A DNA stretch of 64,000 nt from Raineyella fluvialis (GCF_009646095.1 NZ_CP045725.1:3224001-3288000); one strand, 5' to 3'. Numbered from the stretch's first letter, positions 48,024 through 57,679 are shown. The notes: generated by a model from the sequence alone, not told the origin. A program made the numbers and translations.

Positions 48024-48517
48024 CAGCGGGAGCCGCGTCCGCCGGTGAAGTAGATCATCCGGAACTTGCCGATCTGCACCTCGTCGCCGTCCTTGAGCAC
48101 GACGTCACGGTCGACCAGGGTCCGGTTGACGTACGTCCCGTTCAGGCTGCCGACGTCGCGAAGGAGGATGCCCTCGGGGCGGCGCAGGAAGGTCACATGG
48201 TGGCGGGACACGGTGATGTCGTCGAGGAAGATGTCCGAGCGGGGATGGCGTCCCGCGGTGATCTCGTCACGGTCGAGCAGGAAACGCGCGCCGGCGTTGG
48301 GGCCGCGCCGGACCACGAGCAGCGACGAGCCGGAGGGCAGCGCGGTGACGGCCGCTTTCTCCTCCGAGTTCAGCTCGTCGACGTCGTTGTCATCGCTGAA
48401 GGCGGGAATGACCTTGGTGGTATCGGTCAGCGCGACCAAGGGCTCGCCGCACTGGGAGCAGAACTTGCTGCCTTCGGTGTTCTCGTAGCCGCAGGATGGG
48501 CACAACATGTCAGTCAA
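48023..48517 (-). CDS. garA: FHA-domain protein, GarA/OdhI-like
   Basis: 164 residues. A zinc ribbon (CPSCGYENTEGSKFCSQCG) opens the protein; a short phosphoacceptor-like DTTKVIPAF region follows near 32; then the FHA domain with GRHPRSDIFLDDITVSRHH (phosphothreonine-binding Arg/Ser/His) and SLNGTYVN. In actinobacteria GarA/OdhI, phosphorylated by PknB/G, inhibits 2-oxoglutarate dehydrogenase and glutamate metabolism. Here the phospho-site is DTT rather than ETT. Confidence 0.88.
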   Translation of the reverse strand: MTDMLCPSCGYENTEGSKFCSQCGEPLVALTDTTKVIPAFSDDNDVDELNSEEKAAVTALPSGSSLLVVRRGPNAGARFLLDRDEITAGRHPRSDIFLDDITVSRHHVTFLRRPEGILLRDVGSLNGTYVNRTLVDRDVVLKDGDEVQIGKFRMIYFTGGRGSR

Positions 48518-48542
48518 TTCCTTGCTCTCGGGGGGTGAGCTT

Positions 48543-48926
48543 TCAGGACTCGATCAGGTCGCCGTAGGCGTCGGCGTCCAAGAGGTCGTCCAGGCCGTCG
48601 TCGTCGCTCAGTTCGACCTCGAACAGCCAGCCATCGCCGTACGGGTCATCGTTCACCAGCTCGGTGTTCGCATCGAGGTCGGGGTTGACGTGAGTCACCA
48701 CGCCGGAGACGGGGCTGAGGATGTCACCGGCGCTCTTGACCGACTCGACCTCCCCGATCACGTCGCCGACCGTCACCTCGTCCCCCGCCGTGGGTAGCTC
48801 GATCGACACGACTTCACGCAGCTGGTCGGCGGCGTACTCGCTGAAACCGATCCGGACGGACCGGCCGTTACCCGACCTGACCCAGAGGTGTTCCTGGCTG
48901 TACTTGAGGTCCTCGGGGAGCTCCAT
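48543..48926 (-). CDS. gcvH: Glycine cleavage system H protein
   Basis: 127 residues from ATG 48924-48926 with AGGAGG upstream. It carries lipoate on Lys64 (GEVESVKSAGD) and shuttles the aminomethyl group of glycine between P, T and L proteins. An acidic tail follows (DDDGLDDLLDADAYG). No gcvT or gcvP is in the window; the gene stays next to garA as in mycobacteria. Confidence 0.95.
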   Translation of the reverse strand: MELPEDLKYSQEHLWVRSGNGRSVRIGFSEYAADQLREVVSIELPTAGDEVTVGDVIGEVESVKSAGDILSPVSGVVTHVNPDLDANTELVNDDPYGDGWLFEVELSDDDGLDDLLDADAYGDLIES

Positions 48927-49044
48927 CCATCCTCCTGCGTCTGGGATGACCAATCGTCGCTGAACACTGAACCTTAGCCTAACGCCGAGGGATCGGCCGC
49001 GCTCATGCGGTGATGAGGCGCCTGACACGCGGCGCTGGGTGGGC

Positions 49045-50298
49045 TCAGCCGCCCGATCCGGTCCCCGCGGAGGCGCTCGGATCGGCACGGGCGAAGCGAG
49101 GGGCCTCGGTCGAGTGCAGGGAGGTGACGGTGAGGTGGTCGGACTTGGTGATGGTCACCTGCCCGCCCACCCGCGGGTCCGTGATCTGACTGACCAGTCC
49201 GCCGCGGAACCGTGCCGCCTCCTCCAGAGCGTGCGGGTCGCCGATCACGTCGAGGGTGATGGGCGTCGACACCGCTTGGCCGTCGACCACGATGCCCGAG
49301 GAACCGCTGGCGACCCAGGTGCTGGCCACCACACGGATCCTGCCGTTGATCTGCATGACCTCGCCCCCGGCGTCACGCATCTCCTCGAGCGCGTCGAGGA
49401 TCATGCCGGCCTTCACCTTCCCCTGCGGATCGGTGATGGTGATGGTGATCCCGGTCCCCTGGGCGGGAATGGTCCCGGCGAGGATGCCGAGCGCGGTCAG
49501 CCGCTCCTCGGCCTGCGCGCGAGCCAGCGCCTCGTTGTTCTTCCCCGACTCCAGCTGGCTACGCGCCGTCTGCAGGGATTCCAGCTCGCTCTGCAAGCGT
49601 TGGGACTCCTGGTTGAGCCCGTCGAGCATGCCGACCAGGTCGGATTGACGCAGTGAGCTGTAGGAGTCGACCGCACTGCGGGCGCGGACCTGGGTGACGA
49701 GCCCGAACGCCACGACCGCGAGCACGAGTGCGACGACGACCTGGCTCCGCTCCGGACGCAACCAGTCGCGGAAGGTACGGCGGCTGCCCTTCGGTCCGGC
49801 CGCAGGCGGTACCGGCTCGGGCTCGGACTGCTCTGGCTCGGGCTCTGGCTCGGGCTCTTCGGAGTCGGACGCCCTGGAGCGGTGATCGTCGTCCGCGGAC
49901 CAGTCCTCGGCCGCGACCTCGGGCACCTCGCCCACGACGGCGTCCTCCGCGCCGATCTGCTCCCCGACCGGCTCCTCGGAACCGAGCTCCGCAGGGACGT
50001 CGTCCTCCGGTGCGCTGACGGGCTCCGGCTCGCTGTGCCCTGCCGCGGGAGCATCGTCGGGCCGCGTCGCCTCGGCCGCAGGGACGTCGGATGCCTCAGC
50101 CGCGGGCTGGGCGGGCGTACGCTCCCCCGGCTCCCGCGACTGAGTGCCCTCGACGGCCGCAGCATCGCCGGGGACATCCACGCTCTCCACAGCCGGGGTG
50201 TCGGCGTCGTCGTTCGCCGGCTGCACCGTCTCGGCGGCCGCCGGCTCGTCCTCCGGACGCGGCTCCTCGTCGCGGCGGCGCAGCTCTTCGTCAGGCAT
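49045..50298 (-). CDS. DUF881 family membrane-anchored protein (with long acidic extension)
   Basis: 417 residues from ATG 50296-50298. The first about 165 residues are an acidic Pro/Glu/Ala-rich extension, not part of the usual family. A membrane helix follows (SQVVVALVLAVVAFGLVT), then a coiled coil and the DUF881 domain with LGILAGTIPAQGTGITITI and VVASTWVASGSSGIVVDGQ. It is the second of two DUF881 genes around sbp. The start overlaps the sbp stop by eight bases. Confidence 0.85.
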   Translation of the reverse strand: MPDEELRRRDEEPRPEDEPAAAETVQPANDDADTPAVESVDVPGDAAAVEGTQSREPGERTPAQPAAEASDVPAAEATRPDDAPAAGHSEPEPVSAPEDDVPAELGSEEPVGEQIGAEDAVVGEVPEVAAEDWSADDDHRSRASDSEEPEPEPEPEQSEPEPVPPAAGPKGSRRTFRDWLRPERSQVVVALVLAVVAFGLVTQVRARSAVDSYSSLRQSDLVGMLDGLNQESQRLQSELESLQTARSQLESGKNNEALARAQAEERLTALGILAGTIPAQGTGITITITDPQGKVKAGMILDALEEMRDAGGEVMQINGRIRVVASTWVASGSSGIVVDGQAVSTPITLDVIGDPHALEEAARFRGGLVSQITDPRVGGQVTITKSDHLTVTSLHSTEAPRFARADPSASAGTGSGG

Positions 50299-50623
50299 GG
50301 AAGATCGACCGCCTGATCGAGGCGACGTTGGTGAAGATACGGATGCTGAGCACGACCACCACGCCGGTCGAGAGCTGCGACCCGACACCGATCTGATCGC
50401 CGACCCAGACGATCATCGCGGCGATCAGGACGTTGGAGAAGAACGAGACGACGAAGACCCGGTCGCTGAAACGACCCTCGAGCCAGGCCCGGAACGCCCC
50501 GAACATCGCGTCCATCGCCGCGATGATGGCGATCGGCAGGTACGGCTGGAGGGCCGTGGGAACGTCGGGCTGGAAGAAGATCCCGAGGACGATACCGGCG
50601 ATGAGCCCGATGATGGGGATCAC
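50291..50623 (-). CDS. sbp: Small basic protein Sbp (DUF1290)
   Basis: 110 residues from GTG 50621-50623 with GGGAGG upstream. Three hydrophobic helices (IPIIGLIAGIVLGIFFQP, YLPIAIIAAMDAMFGAF, SDRVFVVSFFSNVLIAAMIVWVG) are typical of Sbp/DUF1290. The GTGA overlap at 50620-50623 couples it to the upstream DUF881 gene, and it sits between the two, as in other actinobacteria. Probably part of a cell-division or envelope complex. Confidence 0.88.
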   Translation of the reverse strand: MIPIIGLIAGIVLGIFFQPDVPTALQPYLPIAIIAAMDAMFGAFRAWLEGRFSDRVFVVSFFSNVLIAAMIVWVGDQIGVGSQLSTGVVVVLSIRIFTNVASIRRSIFHA

Positions 50624-51390
50624 GAGGTGCCTCCCTTCGCGTGGCGGAGCGTGACCCTGGTGGCTGCGGGTAGCGACACGCTCTTCGGCCGGGTGACCGT
50701 CACCCGGATCCCGATGTTCTTCTCCAGGTAGTTCCACCAGACGCCGCCGTCGGTGCTGATGAACTTCTGCTGGAGGGTGTTGGGGTCACCGATCACCTCG
50801 ATGGTGTACGGCCTGGTCAAGGAACGATAGTCGACGGTGATGGCGTCACCGGCACCCCGGATGGCGGTGAGCGTGGTGAGGCGATGGCCGTTGACGGCGA
50901 TCCCCTCGGCCCCCGCCTGCCACAGCCCGTTGGTCAGCTGCTGCAGGTCGGTGTCGATCACCCGAGCGTCGGCGGCACCGGACGGCGAGTCGTCGACCAC
51001 GAAGACGATCCCGGCGCCGGTCACGGCGGTCGCCCCCGTCGGCACCGACAGCTGGTCCAGCTGGGCGGCGATCCTGGCGTTGCCGGCGTTGCTCGCGAGG
51101 CCTTGTTGCTGCAGGGCGTTCACCTCGGACTGGGTGGTGGCGATCTGCTTGCGCAGGGAGTCCTGCTGCGCCTGGGCGGCCTGGACGGCGGCGATCGTCG
51201 CCGCCCGGTCCTTGGCGACCTGTGGAGCGGCGCGCGTGGTCATCACGGCCGACATGGCGAAGAGCATGGTCGCCACCACGAACACGGGCAACTGGGCCCA
51301 CCGATGCCCGTACCCACCCTGCACCCAGGCCCGCTCCCTGGTGTAGTCCGGGTCGACGGCGGTCGCCTGGATCTCGCGCAGCAGGTCCAT
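50620..51390 (-). CDS. DUF881 family membrane-anchored protein
   Basis: 256 residues from ATG 51388-51390. One N-terminal anchor helix (QLPVFVVATMLFAMSAVMTT), then a coiled coil (about 65-105) and the DUF881 domain with ALTGATAVTGAGIVFVVDDSP and AEGIAVNGHRLTTLTAIRGAGD. It is the first of two DUF881 genes flanking sbp and lies 46 bases after the lnt stop. The function is unknown. Confidence 0.88.
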   Translation of the reverse strand: MDLLREIQATAVDPDYTRERAWVQGGYGHRWAQLPVFVVATMLFAMSAVMTTRAAPQVAKDRAATIAAVQAAQAQQDSLRKQIATTQSEVNALQQQGLASNAGNARIAAQLDQLSVPTGATAVTGAGIVFVVDDSPSGAADARVIDTDLQQLTNGLWQAGAEGIAVNGHRLTTLTAIRGAGDAITVDYRSLTRPYTIEVIGDPNTLQQKFISTDGGVWWNYLEKNIGIRVTVTRPKSVSLPAATRVTLRHAKGGTS

Positions 51391-51436
51391 GCTGTCGAGG
51401 CGCGGCCGGACCGACGCCTGGCCCCCCGCTCCCCGT

Positions 51437-53080
51437 TCACACCGACAGCCTAGGCGATGCCGTCGAGGAACCCGGGAGTCGATGCCGCCGGACCTGGGTG
51501 ACGGCCGCCGCGGACAGCAGTCCGACGAGGCCGACACCGGTGCCGATCCCCTGCAGGAGCGCACCGAAGCGTACGGCCGGGGTCAGCGTCGTCGAGAGCG
51601 GGACATCGACCACCATCGCCTCCGGGGTGTACCACGGCACCCGTGCCAGCACCCGCCCGTCCGGCGCAAAGGCGGCGGTGTGACCGACGGTGGAGACCTG
51701 CACCAACGCGCGACCGGTCTCGACTGCGCGCAGCCGGGCGAAGGCAAGCTGCTGGTCGAGTTCGTCGGTGCGGCCGAAATCGGCGTTGTTCGTCGGCGAG
51801 AGCAGCCATTGGGCGCCGTCGTGGACCGATTCGCGGGCCAGTGCGTCGTCGATGATGTCGTAGCAGATGGCCAGTCCCACCCCGGTGGTGCGGCCGTCAC
51901 GGGTCGTCACCGACAGCACGGGATCCCCGGTCCCAGGGACCACGTCGCGACCGATCAGCCCGATCAGGGCCGGGGCGATCTTCGCGTACGTGTCGCGGTC
52001 GGGGACGTACTCCCCGAAGGGCACCGGATTCCGCTTGTCGTAGATCTCGCGCTGTCCCCCGGTCATCGGCCAGACGTATTCGGACTGGTAGGTCTTGCCG
52101 CCCCGCTCCGTCGACGATCCGAGCAGCAGCGGCGCCCCGAGCGCCGCCGACAGGTTGTCGAAGCGGCTCTGCAGTTCCGGCCACTCGGCCGGATCCCATT
52201 CCGCGGCGCCTTCGGGCCAGGCCACCACGTCGGGGTTCGTGCCGGGAGCGATGAGCCTGGAGGCCCTCAGGTGTGCGGCGAGCACGTCGCCGGGTTGGCC
52301 GCCCATGAAGTAGCCGGCCCGTTCGTCTCCGCCCTGGATGCCGGCCACCCGGATCGTCCCCTGGGTGGCCACCGGGAAGGCGGGCACCGCGACGAGTCCC
52401 AGGACGAAGGCCAGCAGGGCGGTGAGAGGCAGGACACGTCGCGATGGCGGCGCCCCGGGACGGACGAGTCGGCGTGCCACCGGGACGGTCCAGGCTGCGA
52501 CGAGGCAGAGGACGAATCCGGTGCCGGCCAGCCCGAGCCAGGTCACGAGGTGGAGCAGCTGGCTCCAGGCGAGCGACTGCGCAAGCCGCCCCCAGGCGAA
52601 GCCGCGGTAGGGCCAGGAACTCGACGCGGCGTCGCGAGCGGTCCACACGCCAGCCGTGACCAGTGGCGTGAGCAGCCACGTCCCTACCGGCCCCGGCCAG
52701 GCGGTGCGTGCCCAGCGATGCAGCCACCAGATCGCCAGGTAGCCGAGGCTCCACCACAACGCCATCTCCGTGCCCAGCGCCAGCCAGGGAAGCCAGCCCA
52801 GGAAGAGCGAGGCCCAATGCACCAGGGGCAGGTAGAACGCCAGACCACTGAGCAGGCCGATCGGCAGGACGGCACGCCGACGTCTGATCGGCACGGCAGC
52901 CGAGCCGAGGACGAGGGCCAGGCCGGGCAGCAGTAGCGGCCACCATCCCGGCTGGGGGAAGGCGAGACGCATCGCCAGGGCTCCGGCCACGGCCATCGCG
53001 GCGGAGACCCACCACGGTGTCCATTGGTCGGGGGCCGGTTGTGTACGCACCGGCGCGGGACCGGTGACGACGGTACCCAT
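51437..53080 (-). CDS. lnt: Apolipoprotein N-acyltransferase
   Basis: 547 residues. N-terminal seven or eight helices (residues 20-220) and an extracytoplasmic nitrilase-like domain. The catalytic triad is visible: Glu in VVAWPEGAAEW, Lys in IYDKRNPVPFGEYVPDR and Cys in GLAICYDIIDDALA. It adds the third acyl chain to the N-terminal Cys of lipoproteins. The ATG overlaps the pgsA stop (TGATG at 53078-53082) and AGGAGGGTTG lies upstream, so it is translationally coupled to the phospholipid gene. Confidence 0.92.
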   Translation of the reverse strand: MGTVVTGPAPVRTQPAPDQWTPWWVSAAMAVAGALAMRLAFPQPGWWPLLLPGLALVLGSAAVPIRRRRAVLPIGLLSGLAFYLPLVHWASLFLGWLPWLALGTEMALWWSLGYLAIWWLHRWARTAWPGPVGTWLLTPLVTAGVWTARDAASSSWPYRGFAWGRLAQSLAWSQLLHLVTWLGLAGTGFVLCLVAAWTVPVARRLVRPGAPPSRRVLPLTALLAFVLGLVAVPAFPVATQGTIRVAGIQGGDERAGYFMGGQPGDVLAAHLRASRLIAPGTNPDVVAWPEGAAEWDPAEWPELQSRFDNLSAALGAPLLLGSSTERGGKTYQSEYVWPMTGGQREIYDKRNPVPFGEYVPDRDTYAKIAPALIGLIGRDVVPGTGDPVLSVTTRDGRTTGVGLAICYDIIDDALARESVHDGAQWLLSPTNNADFGRTDELDQQLAFARLRAVETGRALVQVSTVGHTAAFAPDGRVLARVPWYTPEAMVVDVPLSTTLTPAVRFGALLQGIGTGVGLVGLLSAAAVTQVRRHRLPGSSTASPRLSV

Positions 53081-53691
53081 CAACCCTCCTGCAGGACTTC
53101 CGCCTGGGCCTCGACGGCCGCCAGTCGTTGCCCGACCGTGACCGTGCCAGCGAGGGCCAGCAGCACCACGGCTCCCTCGGCGGCCCACGGCACGCCCAGT
53201 CCCGCCAGCAGCAGCCCGAGCAGGATGACGACCAGACGGTCGGCCCGCGCGGCGATCCCGACGTCGGCCCGGAAGCCCTGCGCCTCGGCCCGGGCCTTGA
53301 CGTAGGACGTGATCTGCCCCATCGCAAGGGCCCATCCCGCCAGCCCGACCATCCACGGGGAGGCTCCGGTGCGGGCGAAATGGATCATCACGGCGGTCAT
53401 CACGGCGGCGTCACTGACCCGGTCCAGCGTGGCGTCGAGGAACGCGCCGTACCGCGACTCCTTGCCTCCGAGCCGCGCCATCTGCCCGTCGACCGAGTCG
53501 GACATCACCAGCACCCCCATCGCCAGGGCACCCTGCCAGAGCAGCCCGAGCGGGACGGTGAGGAAGGCGACGATGACCAGGAGCACCGTCCCGACCCAGG
53601 TGACCGTGTTCGGATGCACCCCCAGGCGCAGCAGGAGTCGGGCCGGGGGCGTCATCACACCCCGCCAGCCGTGGCGGAAGCGCTCGAGCAT
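53080..53691 (-). CDS. pgsA: CDP-alcohol phosphatidyltransferase (phosphatidylinositol-phosphate synthase-like)
   Basis: 203 residues from ATG 53691. Membrane enzyme that joins CDP-diacylglycerol to an alcohol. The catalytic motif is complete: DSVDGQMARLGGKESRYGAFLDATLDR (D-x2-D-G-x2-A-R-x8-G-x3-D-x3-D). Four more helices follow. Downstream of the HIT gene, as in the thrS-HIT-pgsA unit of mycobacteria where the product makes phosphatidylinositol phosphate; the same is inferred here. TGATG overlaps on both sides. Confidence 0.9.
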   Translation of the reverse strand: MLERFRHGWRGVMTPPARLLLRLGVHPNTVTWVGTVLLVIVAFLTVPLGLLWQGALAMGVLVMSDSVDGQMARLGGKESRYGAFLDATLDRVSDAAVMTAVMIHFARTGASPWMVGLAGWALAMGQITSYVKARAEAQGFRADVGIAARADRLVVILLGLLLAGLGVPWAAEGAVVLLALAGTVTVGQRLAAVEAQAEVLQEG

Positions 53692-54335
53692 CAGGCATCC
53701 TGTCCCGAGGGTGCCACCGGCCAGGCCGCCGCCAGCAGTTCCCGGGTCTGCCCGAGCAGTTGGGGAATCGCCTTGGTCCGGGCCACGATCGGGAAGAAGT
53801 TCGCGTCGCCCCGCCAGCGCGGAACCACGTGCTGATGAAGGTGCGCCGCGATGCCGGCTCCGGCGACCTCCCCCTGGTTCATCCCGAGGTTGAAGCCCTG
53901 GGCGCTGCTCACCGTCCGCAGCACGGTCATCGCCGTGCGGGTCAACTCGGCGACCTCGATCACCTCGTCGGTGGTCAACTCGGTGTAGTCGGGGACGTGC
54001 CGGTAGGGGCACACCATCAGGTGCCCCGCGTTGTAGGGGTACAGGTTCAGCAGGACATAGGCCAGGGCACCGCGGTGGACGATCAGGCCGTCCTCGTCAG
54101 AGCCGAGCGGTGCGGTGCAGAACGGGCAGGCGTCGCCGGCGGCCGTCCGGGGGTGCTTGTCCCCACCGACGTAGGCCATCCGATGCGCGACCCAGAGCCG
54201 ATCGAAGACGTCGGGGTCGCCGGCCAGCGTCGAGGCATCGACGCTGATCGGCTCGGTCGATGCCTCGCCCCCTGCCGGCTGCCCGTCCCGCAGCCCCTCG
54301 TCCGGCCCGCCCGTGTGCTCAGGCTGCACCCCCAT
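53691..54335 (-). CDS. HIT domain protein (Ap4A phosphorylase-like)
   Basis: 214 residues from ATG 54333-54335. A zinc-binding CPFCTAPLG near 70 leads to the HIT core, with NAGHLMVCPYRHVPDYTEL and the histidine triad AAHLHQHVVPRW. These nucleotide phosphorylases/hydrolases split dinucleoside polyphosphates. It lies four bases after thrS and overlaps pgsA at TGATG, the arrangement conserved in actinobacteria. Confidence 0.92.
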   Translation of the reverse strand: MGVQPEHTGGPDEGLRDGQPAGGEASTEPISVDASTLAGDPDVFDRLWVAHRMAYVGGDKHPRTAAGDACPFCTAPLGSDEDGLIVHRGALAYVLLNLYPYNAGHLMVCPYRHVPDYTELTTDEVIEVAELTRTAMTVLRTVSSAQGFNLGMNQGEVAGAGIAAHLHQHVVPRWRGDANFFPIVARTKAIPQLLGQTRELLAAAWPVAPSGQDA

Positions 54336-54339
54336 GCGG

Positions 54340-56342
54340 TCAGACCTGGGCCTTCGACGCGATCGCCGCGACGATCTCGTCGATCGCATCGTCGATCGGC
54401 ACGCCGTTCTTCTGTTCCCCGTCGCGATAGCGGAACGACACCGCGCCGGCGGCCCGGTCGTCCCCACCGGCGATCAGCATGTAGGGGACCTTCTGCTTCT
54501 GGGCGTTGCGGATTTTCTTCTGCATCCGGTCGTCGGAGGAGTCCACCTCGACGCGGACCCCCGGGCGCGGAGCTTCTCGGCGACCTCGTCGAGGTAGCCG
54601 GTGAACTCGCCGGCGACCGGGATCCCGACCACCTGGACAGGGGCCAGCCAGACCGGGAAGGCGCCCGCGTAGTGCTCCAACAGAACGCCGAAGAACCGCT
54701 CGATCGAGCCGAAGAGGGCCCGGTGGATCATCACCGGCTGCTGGCGGGAACCGTCCGCGGCGGTGTACTCGAGCTCGAACAGCTCCGGCTCGAAGAAGTC
54801 CAGTTGGATGGTCGACAGCTGCCAAGTCCGCCCGATCGCATCCTTCGCCTGGACCGAGATCTTCGGGCCGTAGAAGGCGGCGCCGCCCGGGTCGTCGACG
54901 AGCTCCAGACCGGAGGCCTGGGCGACCTCGGCGAGCGTACGCGTCGCCTCCTCCCAGGTCGCGTCATCACCGACGGACTTCTCGGGGTCACGGGTCGACA
55001 GCTCGAGGTAGAAGTCGTCCAGGCCGTAGTCCTTGAGGAGGTCGAGGACGAAGGTGAGCAGCCGGGTCAGCTCGTCCTTCATCTGCTCGCGGGTGCAGTA
55101 GATGTGCGCGTCGTCCTGGGTGAAGCCGCGGGCACGGGTGAGTCCGTGGACGACACCGGACTTCTCGTAGCGGTAGACCGACCCGAACTCGAACAGCCGC
55201 AGCGGCAGCTCCCGGTAGGAGCGCCCGCGCGAGGAGAAGATCAGGTTGTGCATCGGGCAGTTCATCGGCTTGAGGTAGTAGTCGATGCCCGGCTTGACGA
55301 CGTTGCCGTCCTCGTCGCGCTCCTCGTCGACGCGCATCGGCGGGTACATGCCGTCGGCGTACCAGTCGAGGTGCTTCGAGGTCTCGAACAGGTGCCCCTT
55401 GGTGATGTGCGGGGTGGAGACGAAGGAGTACCCGGCCTCGAGGTGGCGCTGGCGGGAGTAGTTCTCCATCTGCATCTTGATCAGCGCACCCTTGGGGTGG
55501 AACACCGGCAGGCCGGAGCCGATCTCGTCGGGGAAGGAGAACAGGTCGAGTTCGCTGCCCAGCTTGCGGTGGTCGCGCTTGGCGGCCTCCTCCATCCGAG
55601 TCTGGTAGTCCTTGAGCTCCTCCCGGGACGGCCAGGCGGTGCCGTAGAGGCGCTGGAGCTGCTGGTTCTTCTGGTCACCACGCCAGTACGCGGCCGATGA
55701 CCGGGTCAGGGCGAACGCCGGGATGTAGCCGGTGTGCGGCACGTGCGGACCGCGGCAGAGGTCCTCCCAGGCGCGCTCTCCGTTGCGCCGGACGTTCTCG
55801 TAGATGGTGAGCTCGCCCGACCCCACCTCCATCGCGGACCCGTCCTCGGCGTTCGCCGACCCCTTGTCGATGATCAGCTCGAGCTTGAACGGCTCGTCCG
55901 CGAGCTCGGCGCGGGCCTCCTCGTCGGAAACCACCCGGCGACGGAAGCTCTGCTTCTCCTTGATGATCCGCTGCATCTGCTTCTCGAGCGCCTTGAGACC
56001 CTCGGGGGTGAACGGCTCGTCCACCATGAAGTCGTAATAGAAGCCGTCGGTGATCGGCGGGCCGATGCCCAGCTTCGCCTCCTCGTGCAGGTTCTGCACG
56101 GCCTGGGCGGCCACGTGGGCGCAGGAGTGGCGCAGGATGTTGAGGCCCTCAGGGCTGCCGATCAGGACCGGTTCCAGCGTGGCGCCGTCAGGCACCGGGA
56201 GGTGGAGATCCCTGATCTCCCCGTCCACGCGACAGGCGACGATCGTACGATCCTCGCCGAACAGGTCCAGACCCGTGGTGCCGTCGTCGAGGACCTCCTG
56301 CGAGGTGTCAGACGTCCGGACCAGGGTGACGGTGATGGACAC
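54340..56342 (-). CDS. thrS: Threonyl-tRNA synthetase, frame broken once
   Basis: Class II synthetase. An N-terminal TGS region, the editing domain ([25 protein letters not shown], with His/Cys zinc ligands), the catalytic core ([58 protein letters not shown]) and an anticodon-binding tail. The frame breaks in that tail at the C5 run 54558-54562; one more G on the coding strand makes [14 protein letters not shown] and a full 667-residue protein. The start is GTG 56340-56342 with GAGAGG upstream. Essential, so the break is almost certainly an assembly error. Confidence 0.93.
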
Positions 56343-56528
56343 GGCGGTTTCCTCTCTCCCCGCACGGGTGTCGCATACATACCTGGCATGCGTCCGGACG
56401 GGCTCGTGTTCGCCGGCGCACCGGGCGGCGCCGCGTCCGAAGCTTACCGCGCCCACCGACCGCGTCCCCTCACCGCTGCCCGGGGGACGCGCCAGCGCCA
56501 CGGGGCTGGGCCGGGAGCCGGCCCGCTG

Positions 56529-57245
56529 TCAGCCGACGTCAGCGAGGTGGCGCTGGGCGGAGCGTACGAAGCCGCGCACCAGCGTGCCGGTCCGGGCGGC
56601 GAGGGCGATCCGGTGTTCCTGCAGGGCCCGTCGATCCGCCTCCCACTCGGCGTCGTCGTCGGTCGGCGCGCCGGCAGTCGCGCTGAACGAGGTCCGCCAT
56701 ACGTCGAGGGTCGCCTCCGTGGCCTCCGGGTGGAACTGGACCCCGAGGTGCGGACCGTAGCCGAAGGCCTGGACGGACGCCGCACTGGTGGCGATGACAT
56801 CGGCCTCCGGCGGCGGGACGATCTCATCGCGGTGATGGGCGTACCAGGGACCCGCCGGGACGCGATCCACCTGTTCCGAGCTGACGTCGACCATGCCCCG
56901 CTCCATCGCGGCTCCGGGCAGCACCCTGCCGCCGGTGAGGCCGGCGAGGAGTTGGGCGCCGAAGCAGATCCCCATGACCGGTACGCCGCGCGCGATCGCT
57001 GCGGCGACGAAGCGACTCTCGTCGTCGAGCCAGGGCAGGCTCCTGTCGGTACTCGAGTCGCGGGAGCCCATCACGACAAGCATGCGGACTCCGTCGAGAC
57101 TGATGCGGGGTCGTGGTCCTCCCGTGAACGAATGCGTGCCGATGTCGTGGCCGCATCGGGCAAACGCAGCGGTGAGATGCCCGAGGACGCCGTCCTCGTT
57201 CCCGGGGGCTACACCGTGCAGCAGGGCGATGACTGAATGAGCCAC
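56529..57245 (-). CDS. Class I glutamine amidotransferase-like protein
   Basis: 238 residues from GTG 57243-57245 with GAGGAGG upstream. GATase-1 fold with the nucleophile in MGICFGAQLLAGL and His-Glu in LGVQFHPEATEA. It resembles GMP-synthase-like amidotransferases that lack the synthase domain; a free-standing glutaminase for a partner, or a gamma-glutamyl hydrolase-like enzyme, is possible. It lies immediately after the first tRNA cassette, on the same strand, and could be read from its promoter. Confidence 0.88.
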   Translation of the reverse strand: MAHSVIALLHGVAPGNEDGVLGHLTAAFARCGHDIGTHSFTGGPRPRISLDGVRMLVVMGSRDSSTDRSLPWLDDESRFVAAAIARGVPVMGICFGAQLLAGLTGGRVLPGAAMERGMVDVSSEQVDRVPAGPWYAHHRDEIVPPPEADVIATSAASVQAFGYGPHLGVQFHPEATEATLDVWRTSFSATAGAPTDDDAEWEADRRALQEHRIALAARTGTLVRGFVRSAQRHLADVG

Positions 57246-57396
57246 TGTCGTCCTCCTCGATCCGGGAAGGTTTCGACCATCGTGACCGATTAGGGGGCCC
57301 ATAGGTTACGGTCGCGTGTCCATCGCGCTGTCTGTCCCGTCACACCGTCGGGGAGGGCTCGAAGCGGCGGAACCAGGGGAGTCCATGATTGCCGCG

Positions 57397-57471
57397 TGGT
57401 GGGCGGTACTGGGTTCGAACCAGCGACCTCTTCCGTGTCAGGGAAGCGCGCTACCGCTGCGCCAACCGCCC
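57397..57471 (-). tRNA. tRNA-Val (anticodon GAC), first cassette
   Basis: 75 bases with encoded CCA. Anticodon loop CTGACAC holds GAC; acceptor GGGCGGT pairs with ACCGCCC, A73. One base separates its 5' end from the tRNA-Cys 3' end. Confidence 0.95.
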
Positions 57472-57472
57472 G

Positions 57473-57543
57473 AGGTGGAGACGGGATTTGAACCCGCGTG
57501 CACGGATTTGCAGTCCGTTGCCTCGCCTCTCGGCCACTCCACC
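57473..57543 (-). tRNA. tRNA-Cys (anticodon GCA), first cassette
   Basis: 71 bases without encoded CCA. Anticodon loop CTGCAAA holds GCA; acceptor GGTGGAG pairs with CTCCACC, U73. Second of the Gly-Cys-Val set. Confidence 0.95.
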
Positions 57544-57606
57544 AGGTGGGAACCTCACCCTGGTGGAGGGCGTACGAGTCCGCCCCTGGGGGCGGGACCC
57601 GCTCCG

Positions 57607-57679
57607 AGCGGACGACGGGATTCGAACCCGCGACCCTCACCTTGGCAAGGTGATGCTCTACCAGCTGAGCCACGTCCGC
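57607..57679 (-). tRNA. tRNA-Gly (anticodon GCC), first cassette
   Basis: 73 bases without encoded CCA. Anticodon loop TTGCCAA holds GCC; acceptor GCGGACG pairs with CGTCCGC, U73. Transcribed first. Confidence 0.95.

Noticed and set aside
53760-57236. Two long plus-strand frames opposite thrS and HIT
   Set aside because: Antisense shadows; thrS and HIT motifs are unmistakable on the other strand.
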